Source: an uncultured archaeon (lineage in GTDB: Archaea > Halobacteriota > Methanosarcinia > Methanosarcinales > Methanoperedenaceae). From it: DNA of 33,469 nt. Positions 16,684 through 24,374 of the stretch are shown piece by piece (the stretch's first letter is position 1; each line of letters starts with the position of its first letter). The notes under the pieces were generated by a model. The model was not told where the DNA came from. It did not search any database and saw only the letters and a program-made list of their open reading frames with translations. Position numbers and translations under genes: made by a program. The stretch is from assembly GCA_902384525.1 (NCBI GenBank), contig CABMCA010000112.1, positions 1 to 33,469 of the forward strand, given 5' to 3'.

Positions 16684-16839
16684 ATGTGCTTTGCAGATTC
16701 ATCAGTCAGCGTGGAAATTGAGGAAGGAGATCTTGTATTTGACCAGTATAAATGCAATGATTGCAATTCCCAGTTCCGCGGGATCGGGAAAAAAGTAAAA
16801 TGCCCTACGTGTGAATCAGGAAATGTGAAGAAGGTTTAA
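16684..16839 (+). CDS. 51-residue zinc-ribbon protein following nifB
   Basis: The open frame starts with ATG after a strong GAGGTGA site (16672-16678) and ends in TAA. It encodes an acidic N-terminal half (EIEEGDLVFD) and a zinc ribbon with C24-x2-C27 and C40-x2-C43 (YKCNDC, VKCPTC), plus Cys at position 2. Its position 38 bases after nifB on the same strand suggests co-transcription, so a role in metal or cluster handling with NifB is conceivable, but this is inference. It could also be a stand-alone nucleic-acid-binding ribbon. Confidence 0.7.
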   Translation: MCFADSSVSVEIEEGDLVFDQYKCNDCNSQFRGIGKKVKCPTCESGNVKKV

Positions 16840-16847
16840 TCCGTAGT

Positions 16848-17033
16848 TCACTTTATTCTTGTTATCCTTGCAGGCTTATATTTCTTCATTTCATCAAGAA
16901 GTTTCTCACCTGTTACGAGCGCAAACCCGTCTTTCATCCAGAGGACAAATATTTTTTGCATGGCATATATAGAATTATAAGCATTTAGTTTTTTATCGAG
17001 CATAGCACCAGCTGATCTTTTACATGAATTCAT
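16848..17033 (-). CDS. Small protein of unknown function
   Basis: This 61-residue basic protein begins MNSCKRSAGAML and includes the mildly hydrophobic stretch SIYAMQKIFVLWMKDGFALVTG and a Lys-rich end. AAAGGTGG lies 7 bases before the ATG, which supports translation. It converges with the zinc-ribbon gene (8-base gap) and diverges from the metal transporter operon. I do not recognise the family and see no metal-binding pattern beyond a single Cys. Confidence 0.5.
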   Translation of the reverse strand: MNSCKRSAGAMLDKKLNAYNSIYAMQKIFVLWMKDGFALVTGEKLLDEMKKYKPARITRIK

Positions 17034-17226
17034 TTATTTTCCACCTTTGTTATTAATTATTTTGGGTTTTTTGGAAATTTATACTTCGTTTTTCAAAAGT
17101 GCATTCATGATGTCACTTTTCACAACACAACTGTTATCATTATGATTAGTCTTAATATAAAGATTACGGCAGTTTGGGTAAAGTTCGGGAAAATGATATA
17201 TTGCGATTGAGTCACCAACTATTTAT

Positions 17227-17262
17227 ATCAAGTAAACTTTAGTGAAAACAAATTTACTTGAT
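17227..17262. promoter_or_regulatory. NikR-like operator: ATCAAGTAAA-N16-TTTACTTGAT
   Basis: Two perfect 10-bp half sites are separated by exactly 16 bases, ending 12 bases before the transporter ATG. The left half overlaps the end of a TATA-like ATTTATAT (17221-17228), so the site would cover the transcription start. The N16 spacing is that of the NikR operator in Escherichia coli (GTATGA-N16-TCATAC), although the half-site sequence differs. This points to nickel-responsive repression of the uptake operon. Confidence 0.6.
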
Positions 17263-17274
17263 TAAGGAGCCGAC

Positions 17275-18189
17275 ATGCATATCTCAGACGGGATTCTGGA
17301 GCCAGAATGGATTTTTTTCTGGTATGCGATATCAATCTTATTTATCGCGCTTGGCCTTCGGATAATCAATAAGCGCATTAAAGCTGACCCTGTATATCTC
17401 CCGCGGTTATCCCTGATAGGCGCTGTGGTATTCGTAATTTCAGTCTGGCATATCCCTGTTCCAGTTACGGGTTCTTCATCCCATCCAGTAGGAACGCCCC
17501 TTGCTTCCATCATCATTGGCCCTTTTGCAGCAGTGGTGATAAGCGCAATAGCGCTATTCTTCCAGGCCTTTATCGCTCATGGCGGGCTTACTACAATCGG
17601 TGCAAATACTTTTTCAATGGGGATAGTGGGAGCTTTTGGAGGTTATTTTGTTTACAGGCTCCTCAAAAACATCTCTCCTTTATGGTTTGCTGCAGGAATG
17701 GCAGGGCTTGCCGGAAGTATGCTCACATATATGACAACTGCTTTGCAACTTGCCCTGTCCCTGAATCCGGGGGATGTCATGTATTACTGGAAATTATATT
17801 CACTCGGGTTTATTCCCACACAGCTCCCACTTGCATTTGCTGAATTTGCATTCACAGCTTACGTTATCAAATATATTTCAGAAACAAGTGGCATGGAAAA
17901 TATCCAGCCAGGCTGCCCGTTAGACCGATTCACAAAAACCGCCCTGGTGCTTATGTTTTCAATTACTTCAATTATTGCGATCGGTGCGTATATCGGATAT
18001 CTTGGCGGCGCAAATATGGCAGGAACTGATAGTACTGTTGAAGGAATGGCCGCTCCCATCGCATCACCTGGCGGGATCGGGGTCAGATTAATGTCTATCC
18101 TTGGAGAACCACTGGGTTTTGCCCTGGTGGGTATAACAGGCGGCCTCTTTACAGGATATTTCTGGAGTGAATTAAGGAGGAAGAACTGA
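17275..18189 (+). CDS. cbiM: ECF-type nickel/cobalt transporter substrate-binding subunit (CbiM/NikM with fused N-type domain)
   Basis: The 304-residue membrane protein opens with MHISDGIL, the CbiM/NikM signature whose Met1-His2 N-terminus binds the metal, and has HIPVPVTGSSSHPVGTPLASII near residues 61-83 with further His ligands. About seven helices follow. The last 100 residues add two helices with an external loop, like a fused NikN/CbiN. A fused NikMN form and the NikR-like site upstream favour nickel, needed for F430, over cobalt, needed for corrinoids, but sequence does not settle this. The ATG follows AAGGAG. Its last base overlaps the cbiQ start region. Confidence 0.88.
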   Translation: MHISDGILEPEWIFFWYAISILFIALGLRIINKRIKADPVYLPRLSLIGAVVFVISVWHIPVPVTGSSSHPVGTPLASIIIGPFAAVVISAIALFFQAFIAHGGLTTIGANTFSMGIVGAFGGYFVYRLLKNISPLWFAAGMAGLAGSMLTYMTTALQLALSLNPGDVMYYWKLYSLGFIPTQLPLAFAEFAFTAYVIKYISETSGMENIQPGCPLDRFTKTALVLMFSITSIIAIGAYIGYLGGANMAGTDSTVEGMAAPIASPGGIGVRLMSILGEPLGFALVGITGGLFTGYFWSELRRKN

Positions 18190-19019
18190 TGCTTAAATGG
18201 CTTACCAGTGACCCATTAAACGGGATAATAATAACGATCACATTTTTCATTTCGGTAATTATTGGCAGATATCTCAGGATAAAACGAGTTGCACCTGGCA
18301 ATAAAGGAAAGTTGATAGATCCCAGGATAAAAATCCTCTTTTTGTTCATTCTGATAATTTCCATTACATTTATGAAACACTGGTATTTTCCAATAGGAAT
18401 TACAGTCATCTGTACTCTTTTTGCATTAAAATCAAAAATATTTCAAAATTTTACCCGAAAAATGATTTTCCCTGTCATCCTGGCTTTTTTTATTGTCGTG
18501 ATCCAGGGTTTGACCTATGGAACAAATAAGATATATTATGGAATTCCATTATACACCGAAGGCTTGGATTCCGGATCCCTCATATTAGCACGAATGATAG
18601 CAGCGGCTTCCCTGGCGATCCATCTTTTGTCAAACACTCCTGAAAATGAGATCACAGAAACAATGCGTTGGTACAGGGTACCTGGTACAATGCTTGATAT
18701 TTCTTCATTGATGAGCAGGTACGTTAAAACATTTTCAACTGAAGCAAAAAAAATGAAATGGGCACAGGAATCACGCTGCAGTTTTTCAAAACGATCGGGA
18801 TTCGGGGAGAAAATGCATGATGTTGCTTCAATAACAGGAGCGCTTATTACAAGAGCGCTTGTCAGGGCAGAACTGGTCTATAGAGCCATGTTATCACGGG
18901 GCTGGAAACATGATCAGGGTTTTGCAAGTCATCAGCCATTAAATCGTAATGATCTATTTATGGGATTTGTTTTTGCATCCGGGATCATGATACTTCTTGG
19001 AATAGACAGGATGTTGTGA
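18189..19019 (+). CDS. cbiQ: ECF transporter transmembrane (T) component, CbiQ/NikQ
   Basis: This 276-residue membrane protein couples the ATPase to the metal-binding subunit. It has about five to six hydrophobic helices and the coupling motifs of EcfT/CbiQ: a region near residue 165 (MRWYRVPGTMLDISSLMSRY, in part) and ARG-type motif ALVRAELVYRAMLSRGW near residue 222. The N-terminal helix (residues 8-25) precedes a basic loop. It begins within one base of the cbiM stop and is followed by cbiO after 6 bases. Confidence 0.9.
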   Translation: MLKWLTSDPLNGIIITITFFISVIIGRYLRIKRVAPGNKGKLIDPRIKILFLFILIISITFMKHWYFPIGITVICTLFALKSKIFQNFTRKMIFPVILAFFIVVIQGLTYGTNKIYYGIPLYTEGLDSGSLILARMIAAASLAIHLLSNTPENEITETMRWYRVPGTMLDISSLMSRYVKTFSTEAKKMKWAQESRCSFSKRSGFGEKMHDVASITGALITRALVRAELVYRAMLSRGWKHDQGFASHQPLNRNDLFMGFVFASGIMILLGIDRML

Positions 19020-19025
19020 GATAAT

Positions 19026-20345
19026 ATGATAGCTATCCAGACGATCGGACTTGAGTATATTTATGCGGATGGGACAGAGGCCCTGTCGGGTGTGAATTTT
19101 GAAGCACGTGCTGGAGAGAAAGTCGCAGTTCTTGGCCCGAACGGCAGCGGAAAAACCACATTATTCTATCATTTTAACGGGCTGATAATGCCAGCAAAAG
19201 GCGAAGTCCGGATATTCGGTGAGAATATAAATAAAACCGATATCGATGAGGTAAGAAGAAGGATTGGTCTTGTTTTCCAGGAGTCTGATAACCAGTTATT
19301 TGCGCCCTCAGTTTTTGAGGATATTGCATTTGGTCCCCGAAACTTAAGATTATCTCCTGATGAAGTTAAAAAACGTGTTTCTTATGTGCTGCATAGATTT
19401 GATATCGAGGCCATTGGGAAAAAAAATCCGGCCAACCTGAGCGCAGGCCAGAAAAAAAGGGTCGCGATAGCAGGAGTTGTTGCAATGGAGCCTGATGTCC
19501 TTGTTCTTGATGAACCGACATCAGGTATGGATGCAGGTGGGATCAACGATACGCTGGGAATCCTTGAAGAGCTGAACAACGAAGGAAAAACCATTATCAT
19601 TTCCACTCATGATTCTGACCTTGCAGCTTCCTGGGCAGACCGCATTTATATACTTAACAAAGGAAAGGTTTTCAGGTCAGGGATCCCAAAGCATATTTTT
19701 TCAGATGAAAAACTCATTTCAGAAGCCGGGTTGAGGCAGCCTGTGATCGTCCAGACCTATCGCGAATTCAGGGCAAGAGGAATTTCAAAAGGAGAAGTTC
19801 CGCTTTCTGTTCTTGACTTTATGGAATCTATGGAAAATATAAAGGTAATGAATATCAGGTGTGCGATCGCAGGATGTGACCTTAAGACCGGAGATAAAGT
19901 ATCACTTGAAATCAAGGATGGGATGCTTGTTGCTGACAAAGGTTCTGATGGCGTGACCGGAATTGCAATGTTTAACGGGAATAAAGGTGAAGATATTGCA
20001 GGAAAGGATGTTGTGGGGAATTTGCAGCATCATGAAGGAAAAATCACCGTTATCAGGGTTCCGGCTGTTATTGAAGGCGGGTCAAGAGCAGCAGATATGG
20101 AAAAAGTTCATGATTTTCTTGATAAAAATAAGAAACAAAAGATAGGGGCAATGGGTACATCAGCAAAAGCTCTGATGAATAAGATGGAAATAAAATGCGA
20201 TTTTGAGTTCGATGTGATACAATCAGCAATGTTAGCAGCACTTCGCGGCCTGGATGTAATGGTTTTTGCTTCAGGAGGGATGGCTGACAGGGTAGTGGAA
20301 AAAGTTAAAGAGAGAAAACTCAATTGCCAGGGTTTCAATATTTAG
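19026..20345 (+). CDS. cbiO: ECF transporter ATPase CbiO/NikO with a long C-terminal extension
   Basis: The first 275 residues form a normal ECF ATPase: Walker A GPNGSGKTT near residue 37, Q-loop in VFQESDNQLFAPSVFEDIAFGP, signature LSAGQKKRVAIAG, Walker B VLVLDEPTSGMD and switch His in ISTHD. About 160 further residues follow, including VIRVPAVIEGGSRAAD, IGAMGTSAKALMNKM and VIQSAMLAALRGLDVMVFASGGM, which look like a separate alpha/beta domain that I do not recognise. Usual CbiO proteins end near residue 280. The domain may bind a ligand or regulate ATPase activity; this is speculation. Confidence 0.9.
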   Translation: MIAIQTIGLEYIYADGTEALSGVNFEARAGEKVAVLGPNGSGKTTLFYHFNGLIMPAKGEVRIFGENINKTDIDEVRRRIGLVFQESDNQLFAPSVFEDIAFGPRNLRLSPDEVKKRVSYVLHRFDIEAIGKKNPANLSAGQKKRVAIAGVVAMEPDVLVLDEPTSGMDAGGINDTLGILEELNNEGKTIIISTHDSDLAASWADRIYILNKGKVFRSGIPKHIFSDEKLISEAGLRQPVIVQTYREFRARGISKGEVPLSVLDFMESMENIKVMNIRCAIAGCDLKTGDKVSLEIKDGMLVADKGSDGVTGIAMFNGNKGEDIAGKDVVGNLQHHEGKITVIRVPAVIEGGSRAADMEKVHDFLDKNKKQKIGAMGTSAKALMNKMEIKCDFEFDVIQSAMLAALRGLDVMVFASGGMADRVVEKVKERKLNCQGFNI

Positions 20346-20385
20346 ATCACTATATTATAAGATCACTATATTATAGTTTATAGTG
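20344..20385. repeat. 16-bp tandem duplication and hairpin after cbiO
   Basis: AGATCACTATATTATA occurs twice head to tail (20344-20359 and 20360-20375), starting in the cbiO stop codon. The second copy pairs with a following TATAGTG (CACTATA/TATAGTG, 7-bp stem). It may be a simple duplication that forms or reinforces an AT-rich terminator between cbiO and the convergent ferredoxin gene. Confidence 0.5.
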
Positions 20386-20481
20386 CTGTAGATGAGATGG
20401 AAATTCGCTATGATGGAAATACGCAATATACAACAAATATTAATCCAGGATGCGCCCGAAACTGTACGCGATCTGTTCAGG

Positions 20482-20706
20482 TCAAGTCACATGGATTATC
20501 TGGACAGGACATGAATCCGCTGCTTCTTTTACCAGATCCTCAATCTTCTGGGGTGCCTCTCCTTCAGCAATATTACCTCCAATTCTGTACATCTCGATAA
20601 CCTGGCTGAAACTGTCATCAGAGTTCTGTTCAAAGAAATCAGGACAGATAGTCCAGCAATTCCCACAACTGATACAATCATTACGATCTATACTTACCTT
20701 AACCAT
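20482..20706 (-). CDS. Small [4Fe-4S] ferredoxin
   Basis: This 74-residue electron carrier has C11, C14 and C17 in CISCGNCWTIC and the fourth ligand in DSCPVQII near residue 66; C21 may form a disulfide, as in single-cluster ferredoxins. It is strongly acidic. The ATG follows GGGAGG by 8 bases. It is transcribed toward the transporter operon and away from the aldehyde dehydrogenase operon, with which it shares a 210-base promoter region. Its partner is unknown; the adjacent oxidoreductases are candidates. Confidence 0.9.
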   Translation of the reverse strand: MVKVSIDRNDCISCGNCWTICPDFFEQNSDDSFSQVIEMYRIGGNIAEGEAPQKIEDLVKEAADSCPVQIIHVT

Positions 20707-20916
20707 ATAGCATACCTCCCGAATGTCTTATCTATATTCTATGTATCTATTTTACTTTATATTCAACCTTCACATTTTAAAAAATCAGAATAAGTATAGA
20801 TAGACCAATTCTTAAAATCCAACCATTTTATATGTTATCAGGACTAAGTTATTAATTGGTGGAGTTTACCATTTAAAGTACATAAAGAAGGGCTTATTAG
20901 TGGGAAGGTGAAAACA

Positions 20917-22284
20917 ATGAAAAAGATAGTTTCTATTAATCCTGCAACGGGAGAGGTTAACGAAGAATTCGAGCTTTATTCCGAAGATCGGGTAAACGAA
21001 GTAATTAAAAAGGCAAAAGCTGCGTTTTTAAAATGGAGAAACCTGGATATATCTGATAGAGCAGACTATCTCATGAATGCTGCGAAGGTATTGCGAAGAA
21101 AAAAGAAGGAGCTTGGCGAAACTATTACAATAGAGATGGGTAAGACTATAAAGGAATCAATATCAGAAATTGAAAAATGTGCATGGGCCCTTGAGTACTT
21201 TGCAGAGAATGCAGGGAGGTTCCTGGAGCCTGAGGTTGTTGAGACAGATGCAAAAAAGGCGTTTGTTCATTTCGAGCCGCGAGGAATAGTACTGAGCATC
21301 ATGCCCTGGAACTTCCCCTTCTGGCAGGCCCTGCGGTTTGGTGCCCCGGCGTTAGCCGGTGGAAATGTAGTTTTGCTCAAGCACTCAAGCTACGTCCCGT
21401 TATGCGCACTGGAACTTGAGAAAGTTTTTCTTGAGGCAGGTTTCCCCGAAGGTATCTACCAGACCCTGCTTATAGACGGAGCAGCAGCATCATCGCTTAT
21501 CAGCAGGGATGAGATAAATGCTGTCTCATTAACAGGGAGTGTTTCAGCCGGGCAAAAGGTGGCAGAGGCTGCGGGGAAAAACATTAAAAAGTTCGTCCTC
21601 GAGCTTGGAGGAAGCGACCCTTTCATAGTACTTGAGGATGCTGATGTGGAAAAGGCTGCAAGGGTAGGGGCTGCAAGCAGGCTTCTTGATGCAGGCCAGA
21701 GCTGCATAGCTGCAAAGAGGTTCATAGTTGTGAAGAGCATAGCGGATGAGTTTACTTCAAAGTTTATTGAATTTGTTTCCGGCTTCAAGGTCGGAGACCC
21801 AATGGATGCTGATACTGATATAGGTCCGCTTGTGAGAGAGCAGCAGATAGAGGCACTTGAGGAGCAGGTAAAGGATGCCTTATCTAAAGGGGCGAAAGTT
21901 TTACTTAAAGGAGGAAGACTTGAGGGGAAAGGTTTCTTCTATTCTCCTGTTGTCCTGACCGGACTGACTAAAGATATGAAAGTCTTAAGGGAGGAAACTT
22001 TCGGGCCTGTGGCGCCTGTAATCGTTGTAAAAGATGAGACCGAGGCTATAAGGGTTGCCAATGATTCGGAGTTCGGGCTGGGGGCAAGTATATGGAGCAG
22101 GGATACGGATAGGGCTCTTCGCCTGGGCAGTAATATCGAGTCAGGGGTAGTTGCTGTGAACTCATTTGTCAAATCCGACCCGCGCCTTCCGTTTGGAGGA
22201 GTAAAGAAAAGCGGTATAGGGAGGAAGCTATCGAAATTCGGGCTCTATGAATTCATGAATATCAAATCCATATCGGTATATTAA
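20917..22284 (+). CDS. Aldehyde dehydrogenase, probably succinate-semialdehyde dehydrogenase
   Basis: This is an NAD(P)-dependent oxidoreductase of the ALDH superfamily, 455 residues. Motifs are PWNFPFWQALRFGAPALAGG near residue 128, the Rossmann segment SLTGSVSAGQKVAE near residue 203, catalytic Glu in LELGGSDPFIVLEDAD near residue 227, catalytic Cys in GQSCIAAKRF near residue 262 and EETFGPVAPV near residue 360. The short length and NPATGE start resemble the cyanobacterial and GabD-like succinate-semialdehyde dehydrogenases. ATG 20917 was chosen because GGAAGGTGA ends 6 bases upstream; GTG 20908 is possible. The TPP enzyme gene starts one base after its stop, so one two-step pathway is likely. 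Confidence 0.88.
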   Translation: MKKIVSINPATGEVNEEFELYSEDRVNEVIKKAKAAFLKWRNLDISDRADYLMNAAKVLRRKKKELGETITIEMGKTIKESISEIEKCAWALEYFAENAGRFLEPEVVETDAKKAFVHFEPRGIVLSIMPWNFPFWQALRFGAPALAGGNVVLLKHSSYVPLCALELEKVFLEAGFPEGIYQTLLIDGAAASSLISRDEINAVSLTGSVSAGQKVAEAAGKNIKKFVLELGGSDPFIVLEDADVEKAARVGAASRLLDAGQSCIAAKRFIVVKSIADEFTSKFIEFVSGFKVGDPMDADTDIGPLVREQQIEALEEQVKDALSKGAKVLLKGGRLEGKGFFYSPVVLTGLTKDMKVLREETFGPVAPVIVVKDETEAIRVANDSEFGLGASIWSRDTDRALRLGSNIESGVVAVNSFVKSDPRLPFGGVKKSGIGRKLSKFGLYEFMNIKSISVY

Positions 22285-22285
22285 A

Positions 22286-23944
22286 ATGAAGGGAAGCGAT
22301 CTCTTTGTGAAATGCCTTGAGAATGAGGGCGTGGAATACATATTTGGTATTCCTGGTGAGGAAACTCTTGATCTTATTGACTCTCTTTCAAGATCAAGCA
22401 TAAAATTCATTGTAACAAGGCATGAGCATGGGGCTGCATTCATAGCAGATGTCTACGGCCGCCTTTCTCACAAGCCAGGGGTTTGCCTTTCCACGCTTGG
22501 GCCAGGTGCGGCAAACCTCATAACAGGCGTGGCAGATGCCTATCTTGACAGGGCACCGTTAGTTGCCATAACAGGTCAGGCAACTCTGGAAAAAACCCAC
22601 AAAGAAGCCCATCAATATATCGATGTTGCGGGCTTGTTCAAATATATCACAGACTGGAACACTACAATCATGCGGGCGGACTTCATACCTGAGGTTGTAA
22701 GGAAGGCATTTGATGTAGCTGCTGATGCACCGGGAGCGACACATATAGAGCTGCCGGAGGATGTGGCAGAAGAAGAGACCGGGAAAGCACCTCTTGCGAG
22801 AAAAGGCAAAGGCCATATCAACGTGCCGGATGATGAAGAGTTAAAAACAGTAATCTCTTTTATGGAAATGGCACCCATGCCGGTGATCCTGGCAGGCAAT
22901 GGCATTTTAAGAGAGAAAGCCTCCAGGGAGCTTACGGAATTCGTGAACAAAACCGGCATACCTGTCATCACCACATTCATGGGGAAAGGGGTAATACCCG
23001 CAGACAGCGAACTTTATATCGGCTCTATAGGTCTTCAGGAAAAGGATTATATTATGTGCAGTATCGACGCGTCAGACCTTGTAATCTGCATCGGATTCGA
23101 TCCTGTTGAATACAGCCCGCGATTCTGGAACCCTGATCCCGGCCCCGACTCCGACTTCGTTGCCTCAAAAAGGATTATCCACATTCATTCTAACCACCCT
23201 ATTGTAGATTCAAGCTACCTGCCTGAATTTACTCTGATCGGGAGCGTTAAGGAAACACTCCGGCATCTGTCAGCCCTATGCAACTTTAAAAAAGAAATAC
23301 CAGAGTACTTTACAGAGCTTAAAGGTGTTATAGAAGCTGAGCTTGAATCCTTTAAGGACGATACGGCTTTTCCAATAAAACCGCAGAAAATACTGTATGA
23401 TATAAGAAGATGTCTCTCCAGGGATGATATACTGATCAGCGATGTCGGAGCACACAAGCTCTGGATCGGGAGATTATTTCCAGCGTACGAGCCTGATACG
23501 GTCATAATCTCAAATGGTCTCGCCTCCATGGGTTTTGCTCTTCCCGGGGCTATAGCTGCAAATCTCGTTTTCCCTGACAGAAAGGTGGTAGTTGCAGCAG
23601 GCGACGGAGGCTTTATGATGAACCTCCAGGAACTTGAAACAGCTAAAAGGCTTGGCTGCAGCTTTGTGGCAGTGATTTTCAATGATTCAAGATATGGATC
23701 CATAGAGTGGAAACAGAAAGTAAAGTTCAAGAAGAGTTTTGGCGTCCGGTTTTGCAATCCTGATTTTGTTAAACTGGCAGAAAGCTTTGGAGCAAAAGGG
23801 GTCAAAATAGAAAGGGCAGAGGAGTTTGCCCCAAAGCTAAAAAATGCTCTTGAAGATGGCGGCATCTGGGTTCTTGATGTTAAGGTTGATTACTCTGAGA
23901 ATCTGAAACTTACCCGAAGGTTAAGAAAAAATATTTGCTTTTAA
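22286..23944 (+). CDS. Thiamine-diphosphate enzyme annotated as acetolactate synthase; candidate 2-oxoglutarate decarboxylase
   Basis: This is a 552-residue enzyme of the acetohydroxyacid synthase/pyruvate oxidase fold. The activating Glu is in RHEHGAAFIADVYGRL near residue 47, with LSTLGPGAANLITG near residue 69. The TPP/Mg motif starts at GDGGFMMNLQELETA near residue 443 and ends with NDSRYG about 27 residues on. No regulatory subunit gene is adjacent. Features such as IFGIPGEE, GKGVIP, the EYSP-x2-WNP segment near residue 275, KPQKILYDIR and NPDFVKLAES recall the cyanobacterial enzyme that decarboxylates 2-oxoglutarate and is commonly misannotated as acetolactate synthase. Its immediate coupling to a semialdehyde dehydrogenase supports this; true acetolactate synthesis cannot be excluded. 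Confidence 0.85.
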   Translation: MKGSDLFVKCLENEGVEYIFGIPGEETLDLIDSLSRSSIKFIVTRHEHGAAFIADVYGRLSHKPGVCLSTLGPGAANLITGVADAYLDRAPLVAITGQATLEKTHKEAHQYIDVAGLFKYITDWNTTIMRADFIPEVVRKAFDVAADAPGATHIELPEDVAEEETGKAPLARKGKGHINVPDDEELKTVISFMEMAPMPVILAGNGILREKASRELTEFVNKTGIPVITTFMGKGVIPADSELYIGSIGLQEKDYIMCSIDASDLVICIGFDPVEYSPRFWNPDPGPDSDFVASKRIIHIHSNHPIVDSSYLPEFTLIGSVKETLRHLSALCNFKKEIPEYFTELKGVIEAELESFKDDTAFPIKPQKILYDIRRCLSRDDILISDVGAHKLWIGRLFPAYEPDTVIISNGLASMGFALPGAIAANLVFPDRKVVVAAGDGGFMMNLQELETAKRLGCSFVAVIFNDSRYGSIEWKQKVKFKKSFGVRFCNPDFVKLAESFGAKGVKIERAEEFAPKLKNALEDGGIWVLDVKVDYSENLKLTRRLRKNICF

Positions 23945-23961
23945 CTGCTTTCCGTATATCT

Positions 23962-24139
23962 AAGAGCTTGTCTGAATATTTATTCTAGACCAGTATTTAC
24001 AGGATGGACAGGATTAATTTCCATCTGTAAATACTGTAATCCTGTCCAAAAATGCCTCTGAATACTCGCTCATAACCAATTATGTACATCGAAACGGTGT
24101 GAAAACCAAATATATACCAAATTTTCAGACAAGCTCTAA
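23962..24139. mobile_element. MITE-like element with 14-bp terminal inverted repeats
   Basis: AGAGCTTGTCTGAA at the left end is repeated as its exact complement TTCAGACAAGCTCT at the right end, with CTAAG on both outer borders (23960-23964 and 24136-24140), though TIR and target duplication overlap and cannot be separated. Inside, two nested perfect repeats occur: CAGTATTTACAG/CTGTAAATACTG (23991-24002, 24025-24036) and GGACAGGATTA/TAATCCTGTCC (24006-24016, 24037-24047). The element is about 178 bases and has no transposase. It lies in the 3' end of the rubredoxin frame. Confidence 0.65.
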
Positions 24140-24362
24140 GACCTTTTTTCCTTGTAAAATCCGTGTAAACCCTTGCTTTATGCCAGTACTCCTCATCAGG
24201 GATCTGAACAAGCTTATCTTTTGCTGCCCCACATACAGGGCATCTCCAGGAATCAGGAAAATCTGAAACTTTAGTACCCGGGCTTATCCCGGTTAGACTA
24301 TCCCCTTTCTCTTCATCATAAACATAAATATTACAGACAGAGCAGAGCCATTTACCAGCCAT
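23997..24362 (-). CDS. Rubredoxin with C-terminal tail encoded by an inserted mobile element
   Basis: Residues 1-54 are a standard rubredoxin with the single Fe bound by CSVC (C7, C10) and CPVC (C41, C44), a one-electron carrier of the cytoplasm. Residues 55-75 ([16 protein letters not shown] region) form an extension. From residue 76 ([10 protein letters not shown] onward) the frame reads through the inverted-repeat element, adding 46 hydrophobic and basic residues that have no rubredoxin counterpart. The original C-terminus was therefore lost or replaced. The Fe site is intact, so the domain may still work. It follows the DUF2769 gene by 12 bases and probably belongs to the sdhA-sdhB operon. 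Confidence 0.85.
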   Translation of the reverse strand: MAGKWLCSVCNIYVYDEEKGDSLTGISPGTKVSDFPDSWRCPVCGAAKDKLVQIPDEEYWHKARVYTDFTRKKGLRACLKIWYIFGFHTVSMYIIGYERVFRGIFGQDYSIYRWKLILSIL

Positions 24363-24374
24363 ATTATCCAGGAA

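Noticed and set aside
23215-23865. Minus-strand frame of 216 codons
   Set aside because: It lies fully inside the TPP-enzyme gene on the other strand and shows no recognisable domain.
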